Shown here piece after piece: positions 36,191 to 45,400 of a DNA stretch of 64,000 nt. A program made the translations under genes and the position numbers. The notes beneath the pieces are model-generated. The model did not search any database. It was not told where the DNA came from and saw only the letters and a program-made list of their open reading frames with translations. The DNA comes from Gammaproteobacteria bacterium (GTDB lineage Bacteria; Pseudomonadota; Gammaproteobacteria; S012-40), in NCBI GenBank assembly GCA_029881255.1, contig JAOUMY010000002.1, positions 62,001-126,000 of the forward strand, given 5' to 3'. The stretch's first letter is position 1. Each line of letters starts with the position of its first letter.

Positions 36191-36418
36191 ATGAAAGCCG
36201 CCTATATCATCTCCACATTGTTGTTTCGTTTCAGTGCCATCGCCACAATTTTGGCGATCGTTTTGGGAATCGTATTTATTCCTATGGCAGTTGATCCTAT
36301 GCCTGTATTGAAAGTGATTGGACCGGCGGCAATACTCGGCGGGGCATTGACGGTTACTTTTAAACTTGTTGCAAACAAAGCCAAACTGTCAATTCTCGAA
36401 AGTATGAAAAACACCTAG
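36191..36418 (+). CDS. small inner-membrane protein, 75 aa
   Basis: ATG 36191 follows AGGACAG at suitable spacing. The 75-residue product has two hydrophobic helices (about 14-33, AIATILAIVLGIVFIPM, and 41-61, VIGPAAILGGALTVTFKLV) joined by a short proline-containing turn and ends in a charged tail. No family is recognised. The frame extends upstream without a good start, so the shorter form is preferred. Confidence 0.5.
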   Translation: MKAAYIISTLLFRFSAIATILAIVLGIVFIPMAVDPMPVLKVIGPAAILGGALTVTFKLVANKAKLSILESMKNT

Positions 36419-36499
36419 CAATTGCCTTTATCGTTTCGTTCTGTATGGGAATTACCCCCAATTCACTCGCCGTATGTGAACTGGTGCAATGAACTTCTT

Positions 36500-36515
36500 A
36501 TCGCTATATAGCGAT
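36500..36515. promoter_or_regulatory. 16-bp perfect palindrome ATCGCTATATAGCGAT
   Basis: A fully symmetrical 16-mer, 82 bp after the small membrane gene and 137 bp before the repeat-protein start at 36652. The length and symmetry suit a dimeric repressor operator; no known regulator consensus was matched. Confidence 0.35.
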
Positions 36516-36651
36516 TTCCCCTCCTCCGGGTTTCTTCGAACCCAGCCGAAAAGTTTATGAGATGATTTTTTTCGGTATACCCCTGTTTCTTTATTTCTGT
36601 GGTCTATACTTTAAATCGCCTTTTCCAAACATTACCCAAAGGGGGTATCCT

Positions 36652-37038
36652 ATGTTTTGTAAGTCAGCTCTACTCACACTTTGCCTTACCATAGCATTTA
36701 TCTCTCCTACCTTCGCCGGAGAAACGGAATCAATCAAAACGATGGCCAACATCATGTTGCATCTCAATCACTATCCAAGTGACGCCGAAAAGCAACAGTT
36801 ATCCAGTATCGCCAATTCCTCAACTGACGAGGGAGTGAAAACTGTCGCCGCGGCGATACTCAACCTGGAACACGCTGCATCGGCTGCCGACAAGCAGCGC
36901 CTGCAAATTGTAATCGATGACGACAAGACAAATCAGAACATTCGCACCTTGGCAAGTATTGTGCGGAATCTGAATCACAAACCAAGCAGTGAGGACAAAC
37001 AACAGCTATCGAGTATGATGAGCTTTGCGGGAAACTAA
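36652..37038 (+). CDS. secreted protein with three tandem ~34-residue repeats
   Basis: A 128-residue exported protein. The upstream frame reaches 36562 but ATG 36652 has the ribosome-binding site AAGGGGGT and yields a signal peptide ending TFAGET. The mature part is three copies of a helical repeat starting SIKTMANIMLHLNH, GVKTVAAAILNLEH and NIRTLASIVRNLNH, each ending in a DKQ(Q/R)L motif. The pattern is [IV][KR]T-x-A-x-I-x-x-L-x-H followed by a short turn. The design suggests a small helical-repeat (adhesive or binding) periplasmic protein. A strong hairpin follows the stop at 37065-37088. Family not identified. Confidence 0.7.
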   Translation: MFCKSALLTLCLTIAFISPTFAGETESIKTMANIMLHLNHYPSDAEKQQLSSIANSSTDEGVKTVAAAILNLEHAASAADKQRLQIVIDDDKTNQNIRTLASIVRNLNHKPSSEDKQQLSSMMSFAGN

Positions 37039-37064
37039 CCAACGATACATTAGTACTTGCGAAT

Positions 37065-37088
37065 GGCCCCGACAGTCCAGTCGGGGCC
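37065..37088 (+). terminator. strong hairpin terminator after the repeat protein
   Basis: GGCCCCGAC (37065-37073) pairs perfectly with GTCGGGGCC (37080-37088) around the loop AGTCCA. The stem is 9 bp and GC-rich but lacks a U-run, so it may stop transcription inefficiently or protect the mRNA end. Confidence 0.55.
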
Positions 37089-37617
37089 TAATCAATAGTG
37101 ATTATGCGTCCTGCTAAACCCTAGAACAATTGCTTTACTATTTTTTTACAAAGTCCTAAGTACAAACAATTTAAACTTACGTCCCTACTTTTAACGCCTC
37201 AACATTTGAATTCTCCGTCTCACCTTCATTAGCATCGTAATCCAGCTGAAAGAAATGTATCGATTTTCATGACGAATAAATTCATATTTCAGTAGTTACT
37301 CATCGGAGTGTTCTTATTCTGCGGTAAAGTGACGAATAGATACCATGCTTGACAATATGAATTTGCCGTTGATACCGCCTAATGTTGGCTTCCCTCTACT
37401 CACAAAGCGGGATATGGCAGTACTTCCCACCGGGCTTTTGCCGAGATCTACTGCTTCGATCGATTATAGTTGCGAGCGACTTTTCCCATGTGGGCACAAT
37501 TCTGTTTATAATGCCCATTTTTCTACACTTTTTTAAACGCGGTCAAACACGTCAATTAGTATTTGAATATATCATGTTAGTAAACATTGATATCCGATCG
37601 CTAATACAAGGACTATT
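37089..37617. other. intergenic region upstream of the BTAD regulator
   Basis: About 530 bp. A TATAAT hexamer at 37507-37512 is the best -10 candidate for the downstream regulator, without a convincing -35. Two overlapping frames of 60-80 codons (from 37345 and 37382) have no ribosome-binding site and are not called. Confidence 0.35.
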
Positions 37618-37641
37618 ATGAAGCTGACGGGGAAACGGTGA
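37618..37641 (+). CDS. 7-codon leader ORF overlapping the regulator's GTG start
   Basis: ATG 37618 is preceded by AAGGAC and reads MKLTGKR then TGA at 37639-37641, overlapping the regulator's GTG start (GTGA). The regulator's own ribosome-binding site (ACGGGGAA) is inside this mini-ORF. This looks like translational coupling or a regulatory upstream ORF. Confidence 0.35.
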   Translation: MKLTGKR

Positions 37642-40600
37642 CCAAGAAAACAACAGCTCGCCTAGGCAAGTTCATCACTCCGGTAATAAATAGTGAGTAC
37701 GAACGTATTTCTTTATACGAAAAGCTTGACGACAAACAGTCAAGTAAAGCGATCTGGCTAAGTGGCGCTGCCGGGACAGGCAAAACCTCTGTCGTCAGCA
37801 GTTATATACGAAAGCGGAAAAAACCATATCTCTGGTTTCAGATGGACAAATCCGACCAAAGCCTCGCCTCCTTTGTTCGCAGTCTTTCAGCGTGTATCGA
37901 AAACAGCTTTTTTTCCAATGGGAAAACACTTCCGAAATTTACTGCCGAATATCATCGCGGCGTAGAAGCTTTTGGGCGCCAGTACGCTAGAGAATTATGC
38001 AAGGGACTTTCAAAGCCTGTGCACATCATCTTTGATGACTTCCACATTGTAGGTGAATCGTTTCCGCTAATTGAATTCATAAACGCCTTACTGGAAGAAA
38101 TCTCTTCTTCAGTCAGACTCATCATAGTGAGCCGACAACCACCGCCGCAAAAAATTGCAGCCAAATCCGTTTATAGCGACCTGGCGCATATTTCAGGTCA
38201 GGAGCTGTATTTGAGCCAAGCTGAAGTCAGCGATTTTATTTGCAAGGCGATACCAAACCAGGACATCAGTGAAGAAGTGCTCGACACGATGATGAGTCTG
38301 AGCAAAGGCTGGATCGCAGCACTTGTACTCCTGGTGCGGCAACTGCACAGCGGCCATAGCCTTTGCGCCATAGAAAGCCTTCTCGACCAGGAGTTGCTTG
38401 CTTTTTTTTCACAACAGGTAATTACAGATCTCACTGAGACTGAGAAATCAACCTTGATGAAACTCTCGTTTCTACCGGGATTCACCCTGGGGAATGCAAC
38501 TCAGATTTGTGGTGACTCAACGCCAGCAGCGATTATAAATCGACTTATCGGCAATAATTACTTTATTCAAATTAAAGAAGGGAAAATTCGACACCATGTT
38601 TTTCATCCGCTCTTTAAAAACTATCTGCGTGACGAGGCGGAAGTATATTTCAACGTTGAAGAAAAGAACGAAATCCGGCGACGAGCCGCCAATATACTGG
38701 TAAACGCAGGACAACTAGACGAAGCCATAGGCTACTTTTGCGAACTCAATGCGTGGAACGAGATCGCTAAAATCATCCAGCGCGTTGGCGAGCAATTCAT
38801 TGCTAATGGACAACACCAACAGCTCGTCGATTGGTGCGACAAAATACCCGCGGACATTTTGTCTGAACTTGCCTGGCCCATGTACTGGTATGGTATTGCC
38901 TTGCAGACAAGCAAGCCTCTCCTAGGAAAATCTTATCTAACGAAGGCCTATAGCGTTTTTAAAGAAAAAGGCGATACGGACGGTATGTATCATACCTGGC
39001 CGGCCATAATCGAAAACATCACCAGCGTCTGGGATGATTTTCACCCATTAAACTATTGGCTAGACGAATTGGCGGAACTTGAACAAAAAAAGAAGAAGAT
39101 ACCTGGTTTGGAATTAAAGGCAAAAATATTTGGATTCAAAGTTATGGCCCTGGGCTATGCAAGACCTCATGATGAGATACTTCATCAGGCGATCAAAAAG
39201 CTTGAACTGCTCTTTCGGCTTATCCCTATCCCCAAATTTCGCGCCTTGCTTGGAGCTCAGCTAATGTGGATCTACTCCTGGCAAGGTGAGAACAATAAAA
39301 TGGCTGCAATGTCGCATACCTTGCAAGCATGTTTGAACATGGATAGCGTCCCCACTCTTCATAAAATTGTACTAAGTGCATTGATGGCGCAGGTGGATTG
39401 GGCGCAAATGAGCCTCGAAACAAAACATATCGATAGATGTAAAACCTTGTCCGATGAGCATGGCGTGCATGTGCTCGACTTTCTTGTCAATTGCCAGGAA
39501 GTCTACACCTTTGCAGCCTATAACGAAATCGTGAAAGCCAGGGATGCCTTACGCTCCCTGGAACAGAAAATAAACTATGAACACAAGGGAGAGCTTGGAC
39601 ACTTTCAATATCTGTCTGCATGGTTAAGTTTTCTGGAAGGTGACAATGCGCTGGCTAGCGAGCTTCTGGCTTCGGCAGATGAACTAAACGGGCATTTAGG
39701 CTCTCCCTTTGGAAGCGCGCTGGTAAAAACAATAAGAGCACAGATTTACGCCGAACAAGGCCAACATGCGTTGGCAGTTTCTACTATTAACGCCACAGAA
39801 TCATTGGCTCAGGCTATGCGTAGTCGTGGTTTGCTTTACATGTGTTACCTCACTCGCGCCTGGATTGCTAAAAACGAAGGTGATATGGGGCAATGTCTAC
39901 TCTATATCGAGAAAAGCTTTTCTCTCGGCAGCGCTATCAATGCCTTTTGTTTCCCACTGTTCAGACGTGATGTCGTGTACGACTTGGTAACCATTGCAAT
40001 TCAAAACAATATACAAGCCACCTACACCCGGGTACTGATAAAAAGACATCGATTCACGCCATCGGTGGAGACGTCGCATCTATCAGGCTGGCCCTGGCGA
40101 ATCAAAATACACACCTTGGGCAGGTTTGAGCTCATCGTCAATGACGAGCCCTATTCACCGGGAAGAAAGTCTCAAAAGAGAGTCATGGACTTGTTAAAGA
40201 GTTTACTCATTGCCGATGGAAGGCCTCGAACAATAGAGAGTATTTCTCAGTTTCTATGGCCGGACCTGGATGGCGATGCTGCACGTAAGGCTTGCCTAAC
40301 AGCGCTGTATCGCTTGCGGCAAATTATGGGGGTCGATTCCATTATACAGACCGAAGGGCTAATACACATCAATCGAGATATTGTGTGGGTAGATACCCGT
40401 ACACTGGAAAAACAGTGTAACAACATTGTACGCACTCAAGAAATATCTCTTCTGCAACTGGATGAAGACACAAAACAACTATTTGAGATATATCAGGGAG
40501 ACTTTCTCAACGGCGACGAAACTGACGCCAAAATCATTAGTCGACGAGAACATTTGAAAGACACCTATATACGCGCTCTGTTGACCCTGGCGGAAAGATT

Positions 40601-40850
40601 TTATCAGATTGGACAGTTCGAAAAGGCCTTGTCTATTTATCAACATGGTAGTCGGTCAGGCATTTTTGACGAGCGATTTTACACTGGAAAAATGCGCTGT
40701 CTGTACAAACTCGGAAGACCGTCAGAGGCAATTTATACCTACCGCAAATGTAGGGAGATATTTTCACAAACGCTGGGCGTCTCCCCTTCAGACGACATGG
40801 AAGCCTTACGACAACGCATACAAAATTCGTCCCGAATTAAAGAAGGTTAA
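37638..40850 (+). CDS. large ATPase/BTAD (SARP-like) transcriptional regulator
   Basis: A 1070-residue regulator of the MalT/AfsR type. Near the N-terminus is an AAA/STAND NTPase with Walker A GAAGTGKTS (residues 43-51) and Walker B VHIIFDDFH (about 130). A TPR-like helical region spans about 350-790. The C-terminal part has an OmpR-like winged helix (about 815-905, IHTLGRFELIVNDEP, LLKSLLIADGRPRTIESISQFLWPD) and a bacterial transcriptional-activation domain (about 905-1065, FEIYQGDFL, ALLTLAERFYQIGQFEKALSIY). Such proteins bind NTP and an unknown inducer and then activate transcription as oligomers. The start is a GTG, with the 7-codon ORF overlapping it. Monocistronic; target genes are not evident. 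Confidence 0.88.
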   Translation: MTKKTTARLGKFITPVINSEYERISLYEKLDDKQSSKAIWLSGAAGTGKTSVVSSYIRKRKKPYLWFQMDKSDQSLASFVRSLSACIENSFFSNGKTLPKFTAEYHRGVEAFGRQYARELCKGLSKPVHIIFDDFHIVGESFPLIEFINALLEEISSSVRLIIVSRQPPPQKIAAKSVYSDLAHISGQELYLSQAEVSDFICKAIPNQDISEEVLDTMMSLSKGWIAALVLLVRQLHSGHSLCAIESLLDQELLAFFSQQVITDLTETEKSTLMKLSFLPGFTLGNATQICGDSTPAAIINRLIGNNYFIQIKEGKIRHHVFHPLFKNYLRDEAEVYFNVEEKNEIRRRAANILVNAGQLDEAIGYFCELNAWNEIAKIIQRVGEQFIANGQHQQLVDWCDKIPADILSELAWPMYWYGIALQTSKPLLGKSYLTKAYSVFKEKGDTDGMYHTWPAIIENITSVWDDFHPLNYWLDELAELEQKKKKIPGLELKAKIFGFKVMALGYARPHDEILHQAIKKLELLFRLIPIPKFRALLGAQLMWIYSWQGENNKMAAMSHTLQACLNMDSVPTLHKIVLSALMAQVDWAQMSLETKHIDRCKTLSDEHGVHVLDFLVNCQEVYTFAAYNEIVKARDALRSLEQKINYEHKGELGHFQYLSAWLSFLEGDNALASELLASADELNGHLGSPFGSALVKTIRAQIYAEQGQHALAVSTINATESLAQAMRSRGLLYMCYLTRAWIAKNEGDMGQCLLYIEKSFSLGSAINAFCFPLFRRDVVYDLVTIAIQNNIQATYTRVLIKRHRFTPSVETSHLSGWPWRIKIHTLGRFELIVNDEPYSPGRKSQKRVMDLLKSLLIADGRPRTIESISQFLWPDLDGDAARKACLTALYRLRQIMGVDSIIQTEGLIHINRDIVWVDTRTLEKQCNNIVRTQEISLLQLDEDTKQLFEIYQGDFLNGDETDAKIISRREHLKDTYIRALLTLAERFYQIGQFEKALSIYQHGSRSGIFDERFYTGKMRCLYKLGRPSEAIYTYRKCREIFSQTLGVSPSDDMEALRQRIQNSSRIKEG

Positions 40851-40887
40851 CGAATATCCTGGTCTGCCAGGCTTTGGCTTCCCAACT

Positions 40888-41562
40888 TCACTTGGACACT
40901 ATCATCGTCAACAGCTGTTTACCATTGTCCTCCGAGAGCTCTACGCTACCAGTGTGTGGCCAAGCCACAACCTGATCCATTTTGGATATTAAACTATCCA
41001 TTTCACTTTCAGATGTTGCCTGAACTTGAATCTTGCATAAATTCTGTCGACATTCCACGCCTAATAGATCTGCCCCCTGCGCCTGCAATTCGACAAAGCC
41101 GCTTACGATTACACTCTCCGCATTATTCCCCCAGTCAGAGCGTCCTGCCTCACCCTCGAAGTCTTTTATGTGGGTTGATACGAAAGTGTCTCTCTCGTAC
41201 TCTTGAGCATCTTCCGACATATCTGCGCGCTTATCCTGGGCATTGCGCTCTGTTCGTGCTGATTTTTTTCCACTACCTTCGCCGCTGAGTGACACACTCA
41301 TCAACGCTTTGAATAACTCCGCATTCTCCTGCTCCAGAGACTTCTGAGAGGCAGATATATCATGGAATTCTTTTTCCAATTGACTGAGTCTTTCGGAAAT
41401 CTCGTGACGCTGTGTCATCTGATGCTGTTGTTCACTCCTAACCAATATCGACTCATTGGTGCCGTTTTTTACAGAAGGCGTACTATTAGAAAAAATCGTC
41501 AGGTTTGCTCCCAGGCTCAAGGCAACAGCGCTAGCGATAACCAAAATTGGTCTCTCTATCAT
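40888..41562 (-). CDS. periplasmic coiled-coil protein, unknown family
   Basis: A 224-residue protein with an N-terminal hydrophobic segment (about 5-22, PILVIASAVALSLGANL) that is either an uncleaved signal anchor or a signal peptide. A coiled coil follows (about 45-95, Glu/Gln/Leu-rich), then a charged linker and a C-terminal domain with a conserved-looking pair of cysteines (LLGVECRQNLCKIQV) that probably form a disulfide. The start has AAGGAAAAC upstream. The tail overlaps nothing; it is convergent to the BTAD regulator with 37 bp between stops. No function can be assigned. Confidence 0.6.
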   Translation of the reverse strand: MIERPILVIASAVALSLGANLTIFSNSTPSVKNGTNESILVRSEQQHQMTQRHEISERLSQLEKEFHDISASQKSLEQENAELFKALMSVSLSGEGSGKKSARTERNAQDKRADMSEDAQEYERDTFVSTHIKDFEGEAGRSDWGNNAESVIVSGFVELQAQGADLLGVECRQNLCKIQVQATSESEMDSLISKMDQVVAWPHTGSVELSEDNGKQLLTMIVSK

Positions 41563-41589
41563 TGTAAGTTTTCCTTTGCATATTGGCTG

Positions 41590-41622
41590 ATCTGGATAGA
41601 CGTCTGTGACGTCTATCCAGAT
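41590..41622. terminator. perfect 15-bp hairpin between two minus-strand genes
   Basis: ATCTGGATAGACGTC (41590-41604) pairs with GACGTCTATCCAGAT (41608-41622) around TGT. It follows the stop of the gene at 41635-42120 by 12 bp. Such a long perfect stem could end that transcript although no U-run follows. Confidence 0.5.
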
Positions 41623-41634
41623 ATCCGTGAACCG

Positions 41635-42120
41635 TTAGTATTCTTCCAAAACGTAATAGTTTCTAATCAAAGAACTGGAGTTGTTATATCGACCTGGTAT
41701 GTTACATCTAAAAAAATAGTCACCCGTCAATTCTCCATTAATGTAGCCCAAGGTCAGTGTCGTGTTACCTGTTCCTGCGGTAGTCGCATAGGCCTGGCTT
41801 ACATACGCACCATCCTGGTTACGAGACCAAAGCCAGCAGGCAATATTTCCTGTTGCGTGCATATTTCTCACATTGACAACCGCTTTAACGCGATTTCCTG
41901 TTGCGTGGACATCACGAACAATAGGGCAGATAACAGTGACCGAGCTTGTCTGCCGATTTTCAATATTTCCGTTCGTCGCTTTTAGCACTTCGCTAAAATT
42001 GCTTGTTGCATCACAAGCTATGCCAGCGTAAGACTTTCTTTCAACGGTGGCGAAGGTATTCACCGAAGCAGCCGATGTCAGAATAAGCAATAAGCTTGTA
42101 AAGATTTTTTTTCGATTCAT
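41635..42120 (-). CDS. secreted protein of unknown function, 161 aa
   Basis: ATG 42120 is chosen because GGAGAAAATT lies directly upstream; an upstream in-frame start would add 31 residues without a ribosome-binding site. The signal peptide (about 1-25, MNRKKIF to VNTFATV) leaves a mature part of about 136 residues with several cysteines (AGIACDATS, VICPIV, IACWLWSR, FFRCNIPG), probably disulfide-bonded. The sequence is Asn/Thr/Gly-rich beta-type, compatible with a small beta-sandwich or lectin-like surface protein. A matching hairpin follows. Family not identified. Confidence 0.62.
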   Translation of the reverse strand: MNRKKIFTSLLLILTSAASVNTFATVERKSYAGIACDATSNFSEVLKATNGNIENRQTSSVTVICPIVRDVHATGNRVKAVVNVRNMHATGNIACWLWSRNQDGAYVSQAYATTAGTGNTTLTLGYINGELTGDYFFRCNIPGRYNNSSSLIRNYYVLEEY

Positions 42121-42382
42121 AATTTTCTCCATAGTCGGGGTTTTGCGGTATGTTTGACGATACTTTTTAGGCGACAACGCATTGAAAGCAACCACTTTCA
42201 ACAACTTAGCCACACGTCCCGATAATGGCAGTTCCGGTATACGGATTGATCACCGATTCGCATATTTCACGGCGATTCCGCTTTGATGACTTATGACTAC
42301 TTGCCGTAGTAGTCTGATAAAGACTTTGAGTGCGTCATTTTGGAGGAGAACTTCCAGGGGACTCTTTCTTCACTGACACCAA

Positions 42383-42411
42383 ATAAAAAGGGCCGCCCAC
42401 TTGGGCGGCCC
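42383..42411 (-). terminator. Rho-independent terminator of the giant propeller protein
   Basis: GGGCCGCCC (42390-42398) and GGGCGGCCC (42403-42411) form a 9-bp GC stem with a 4-nt loop. On the minus strand the hairpin is followed by TTTTTATTT (42389-42381). It lies 22 bp beyond the stop of the 42433-46692 gene. The remainder of 42121-42389 shows no gene. Confidence 0.85.
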
Positions 42412-42432
42412 AATCTAGCAATTCCCTCAGAA

Positions 42433-45400
42433 TCACATTTCTTGAGAATATTGTTCTTTTCTTCTGAAAAGTACCGGAGCAAACAGAAGCAATGCCAGCC
42501 AGTTAAACGCACCGAAGAAGGAGGACTTTTCCTTCGTAGCAGTAGTTGTTTCTGTTCCGCTGTCTGTGGTGGTATCTCCACTGCCAGTATCATCCGTGGT
42601 CGCAGGGTCTTCACTCGCGACAGGAAGATCATCGTCAGTCATTTCCACATTTACCGCGCGCAACATAAATCCCGCATACGCGCTGTCCGTGGATGAAACC
42701 GAATGACCGATGGTGCCAGTCAACACGGTATCGACGACTGTATTGTCTGTCACGGTAATGGTGACAGTCTGCGCGGTGTTCCAGTTTGCCGGTGTAAATG
42801 TCACTGTTGACGACGAGACATTCAATCTTGAAGACGGCGTCAGTGTGACAGTGACGTCTGCCAGAGGCTCACTCATCAACACCAGTGTATAGGTATCACC
42901 CACGCCACCTTCATCGACGAAGGTCGCGTCGTCAGACTCTGTCAAACCTATGCCCAGAATATCGTTGTCAACCAGGCCTACACTGACCGCGTCCACTGCG
43001 ATCGCATTGTAGTCGCCATCCGTAGAGCTCACTGTATGGCCAATAGTTGCATTATTGGTCACGTCCACGACGCTGTTTTCAAGAGGTGTTACAACCACGC
43101 TTTGCGGCGTACTCCAGTTTGCCGTCGTAAAGGTCAATGTGCTTGTAGCTACTGACACACGGGAAGATGGAGACAAGGTCACAATAACATCGGCCGTCGG
43201 CTGGGTTGCGAGCTCAATCGTATAACTCAACGATGCACCACCCTCATCGGTAGCAAAACCCGCCGGAATGTTCAGCAGCACTGCCGGTGTATCGTTGTCG
43301 TTTACGATTACCGCAACACTGGCGGCAGAGGCAGCGGCATAGGCCGTGTCAGCACTGCTGATCGCATGACTAATGGTGTCGCTGTGAACCATTTCAATCG
43401 CGCTGTCATCTACCGCATCTACCGTTACCGTTTGCGCAGTGTTCCAGTTCGTTGAGGTAAACGTCAGACTTGCTGGCGACACAGTGACCTGACCTGTGCT
43501 CGTGATGTTGATGACGACATCTGCCGATGGCTGACTGGTCAGCACTACCGTATAGTTATCACCAGAAGCGCCTTCCGTAGCAACCGTATTACTGCCGGAG
43601 ACCACTACACTCACACCAACCGTATCGTTGTCGCCAATGTTTGCGGTAACGCTGGCAACACCCAGGCCGGAATAGTTTGTGTCGGTACTGGAAGCCACAT
43701 GTGTGATGGTGTCGGTGTGCGCACCTTCTGCCACGCCATCATCGACAGCAGTAACTGTCAACCCCTGGGCTACGTTCCAGTTGGCCGCAGTAAAAGTCAG
43801 ACTCGTTGGACTAAGTGTCACTTCACCACCGCTTGAAGGTGTGACGACGACGTTAGCCGATGGCTCTGAAGTCAGCACGACAGAGTAGCTGTCCGTGGCG
43901 CCACCCTCTGCCACCGAGGTGCTGGCAGCTGTTTCGGTCACAGTAATACCAGCGCTGTCGTTGTCATTCACCGTCGCTGACACATCGGCAAGCGCGAATC
44001 CGTTGTAGAAACTGTCGGTACTCACTACTGTGTGTGTAATTGTGGCCACCGCAGTCGCCTCAACACGCGCATCGTCGTTGGCAGAAACTGTGATGGTCTG
44101 TGGCGTACTCCAGTTTGCAGAGGTAAAGGTCACGCTTGCCGGACTGACTCCCAGTTCAGTGCCCCCCGCCAGCGTGATGCTAACGTCCGCCGTCGGCTCA
44201 GTCGCCAGTACCAGCGTATAGGTATCAGTAGCACCGCCTTCGCTAACAGTCGTACTGCCACCGCTCTGGCTGACGGTGATGGAAGCCGTATCATTATCGG
44301 TAACATTGACGGCTGTTGCACCCAACACATAGCCATTGTAACTACTATCGATACTGCTGATAGCATAGGTCACGGTGTCCATATTAGGCGCTTCATCGAT
44401 ATTGTCATCAACCGCTGACACGGTAACAGTTTGCGCTGTTGACCAGTTAGCGGATGTAAACGTCAATGTTGATGGCGACAAACTGATCTGGCTGCCAACA
44501 CTCATGCTTACGGAGACATTCGCCGTGGGTTGTGAGCCAAGGACAATACTCAGCGTATCTGTTGCACCACCTTCCACGACCAGCGTCGAGCCGCCGGACT
44601 CTGTCCTGCTTACTGAAGCAACATCATTGTCAGTGACGTTTACATCGAGTGATCCAACAGCAGCGGTATTGTAGGCCGCGTCAGTAGAAGCTGCACTGTG
44701 GCTGATCGTGCTCACATAAACAGACTCTGCAATGCTGTCATCAACAGCCGTGACCGTAATCGTCTGTGGTGTGTACCAGTTTGCGGCGGTAAATGTCAGC
44801 GATGCAGGCGCTACCGACACTTCCGAATCGAATGAAGGCGTAATCGTCACATCGGCGGCGGGCGGTGCTTTCAGCACAAGGGTATAGGTGTCTGTCGCGC
44901 CGCCTTCCGTAACATCGGTTGTACCCGTCTGGGCCAACTCAAAACCGGTTAATGCGTAAAGAGTGCCGTTGTTGGAGAATGCGGTAGACGCCATTGGACC
45001 GGCAACAATTGACCAGATCTGATCTGCCGTCAGGCTACCATCGGAAATAGAAACATTCACACCGCCATCGGTACTGGTATAGATATCATCACCCTGGGTG
45101 AAAAACGCCGTGCCATTATATGAATGTACATCGTATACGTCCCCCGTATAGGTGTTGCTCGAAACCGCTGTCCAGGTGACACCATCACTACTGGTACGCC
45201 AGTCATCGCGGGTAACAATATTGAAATTTGTTCCATCCCAGCGCAAGGCATAAAGATTACGCGAGCTATAGGCGGTCTGCGTCGTCCATGTCACACCCGA
45301 ATCGCTACTGGTAATTATCGTGCCAGTATTTCCGGAAGCTACGATGTCGGTTCCGTTCGAGGCGATAGCGTGAAGCGTTTGGGTTGTGCCCGATGTCTGC

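Noticed and set aside
36633-36647. TACCC-AAAGG-GGGTA as a sixth copy of the box
   Set aside because: It does not fit CCCC-N6-GGGG and its G-run is the ribosome-binding site of the gene at 36652.
37345-37621. Two overlapping frames of 63 and 79 codons before the BTAD regulator
   Set aside because: No ribosome-binding site, conflicting frames and non-protein-like composition; treated as spacer.
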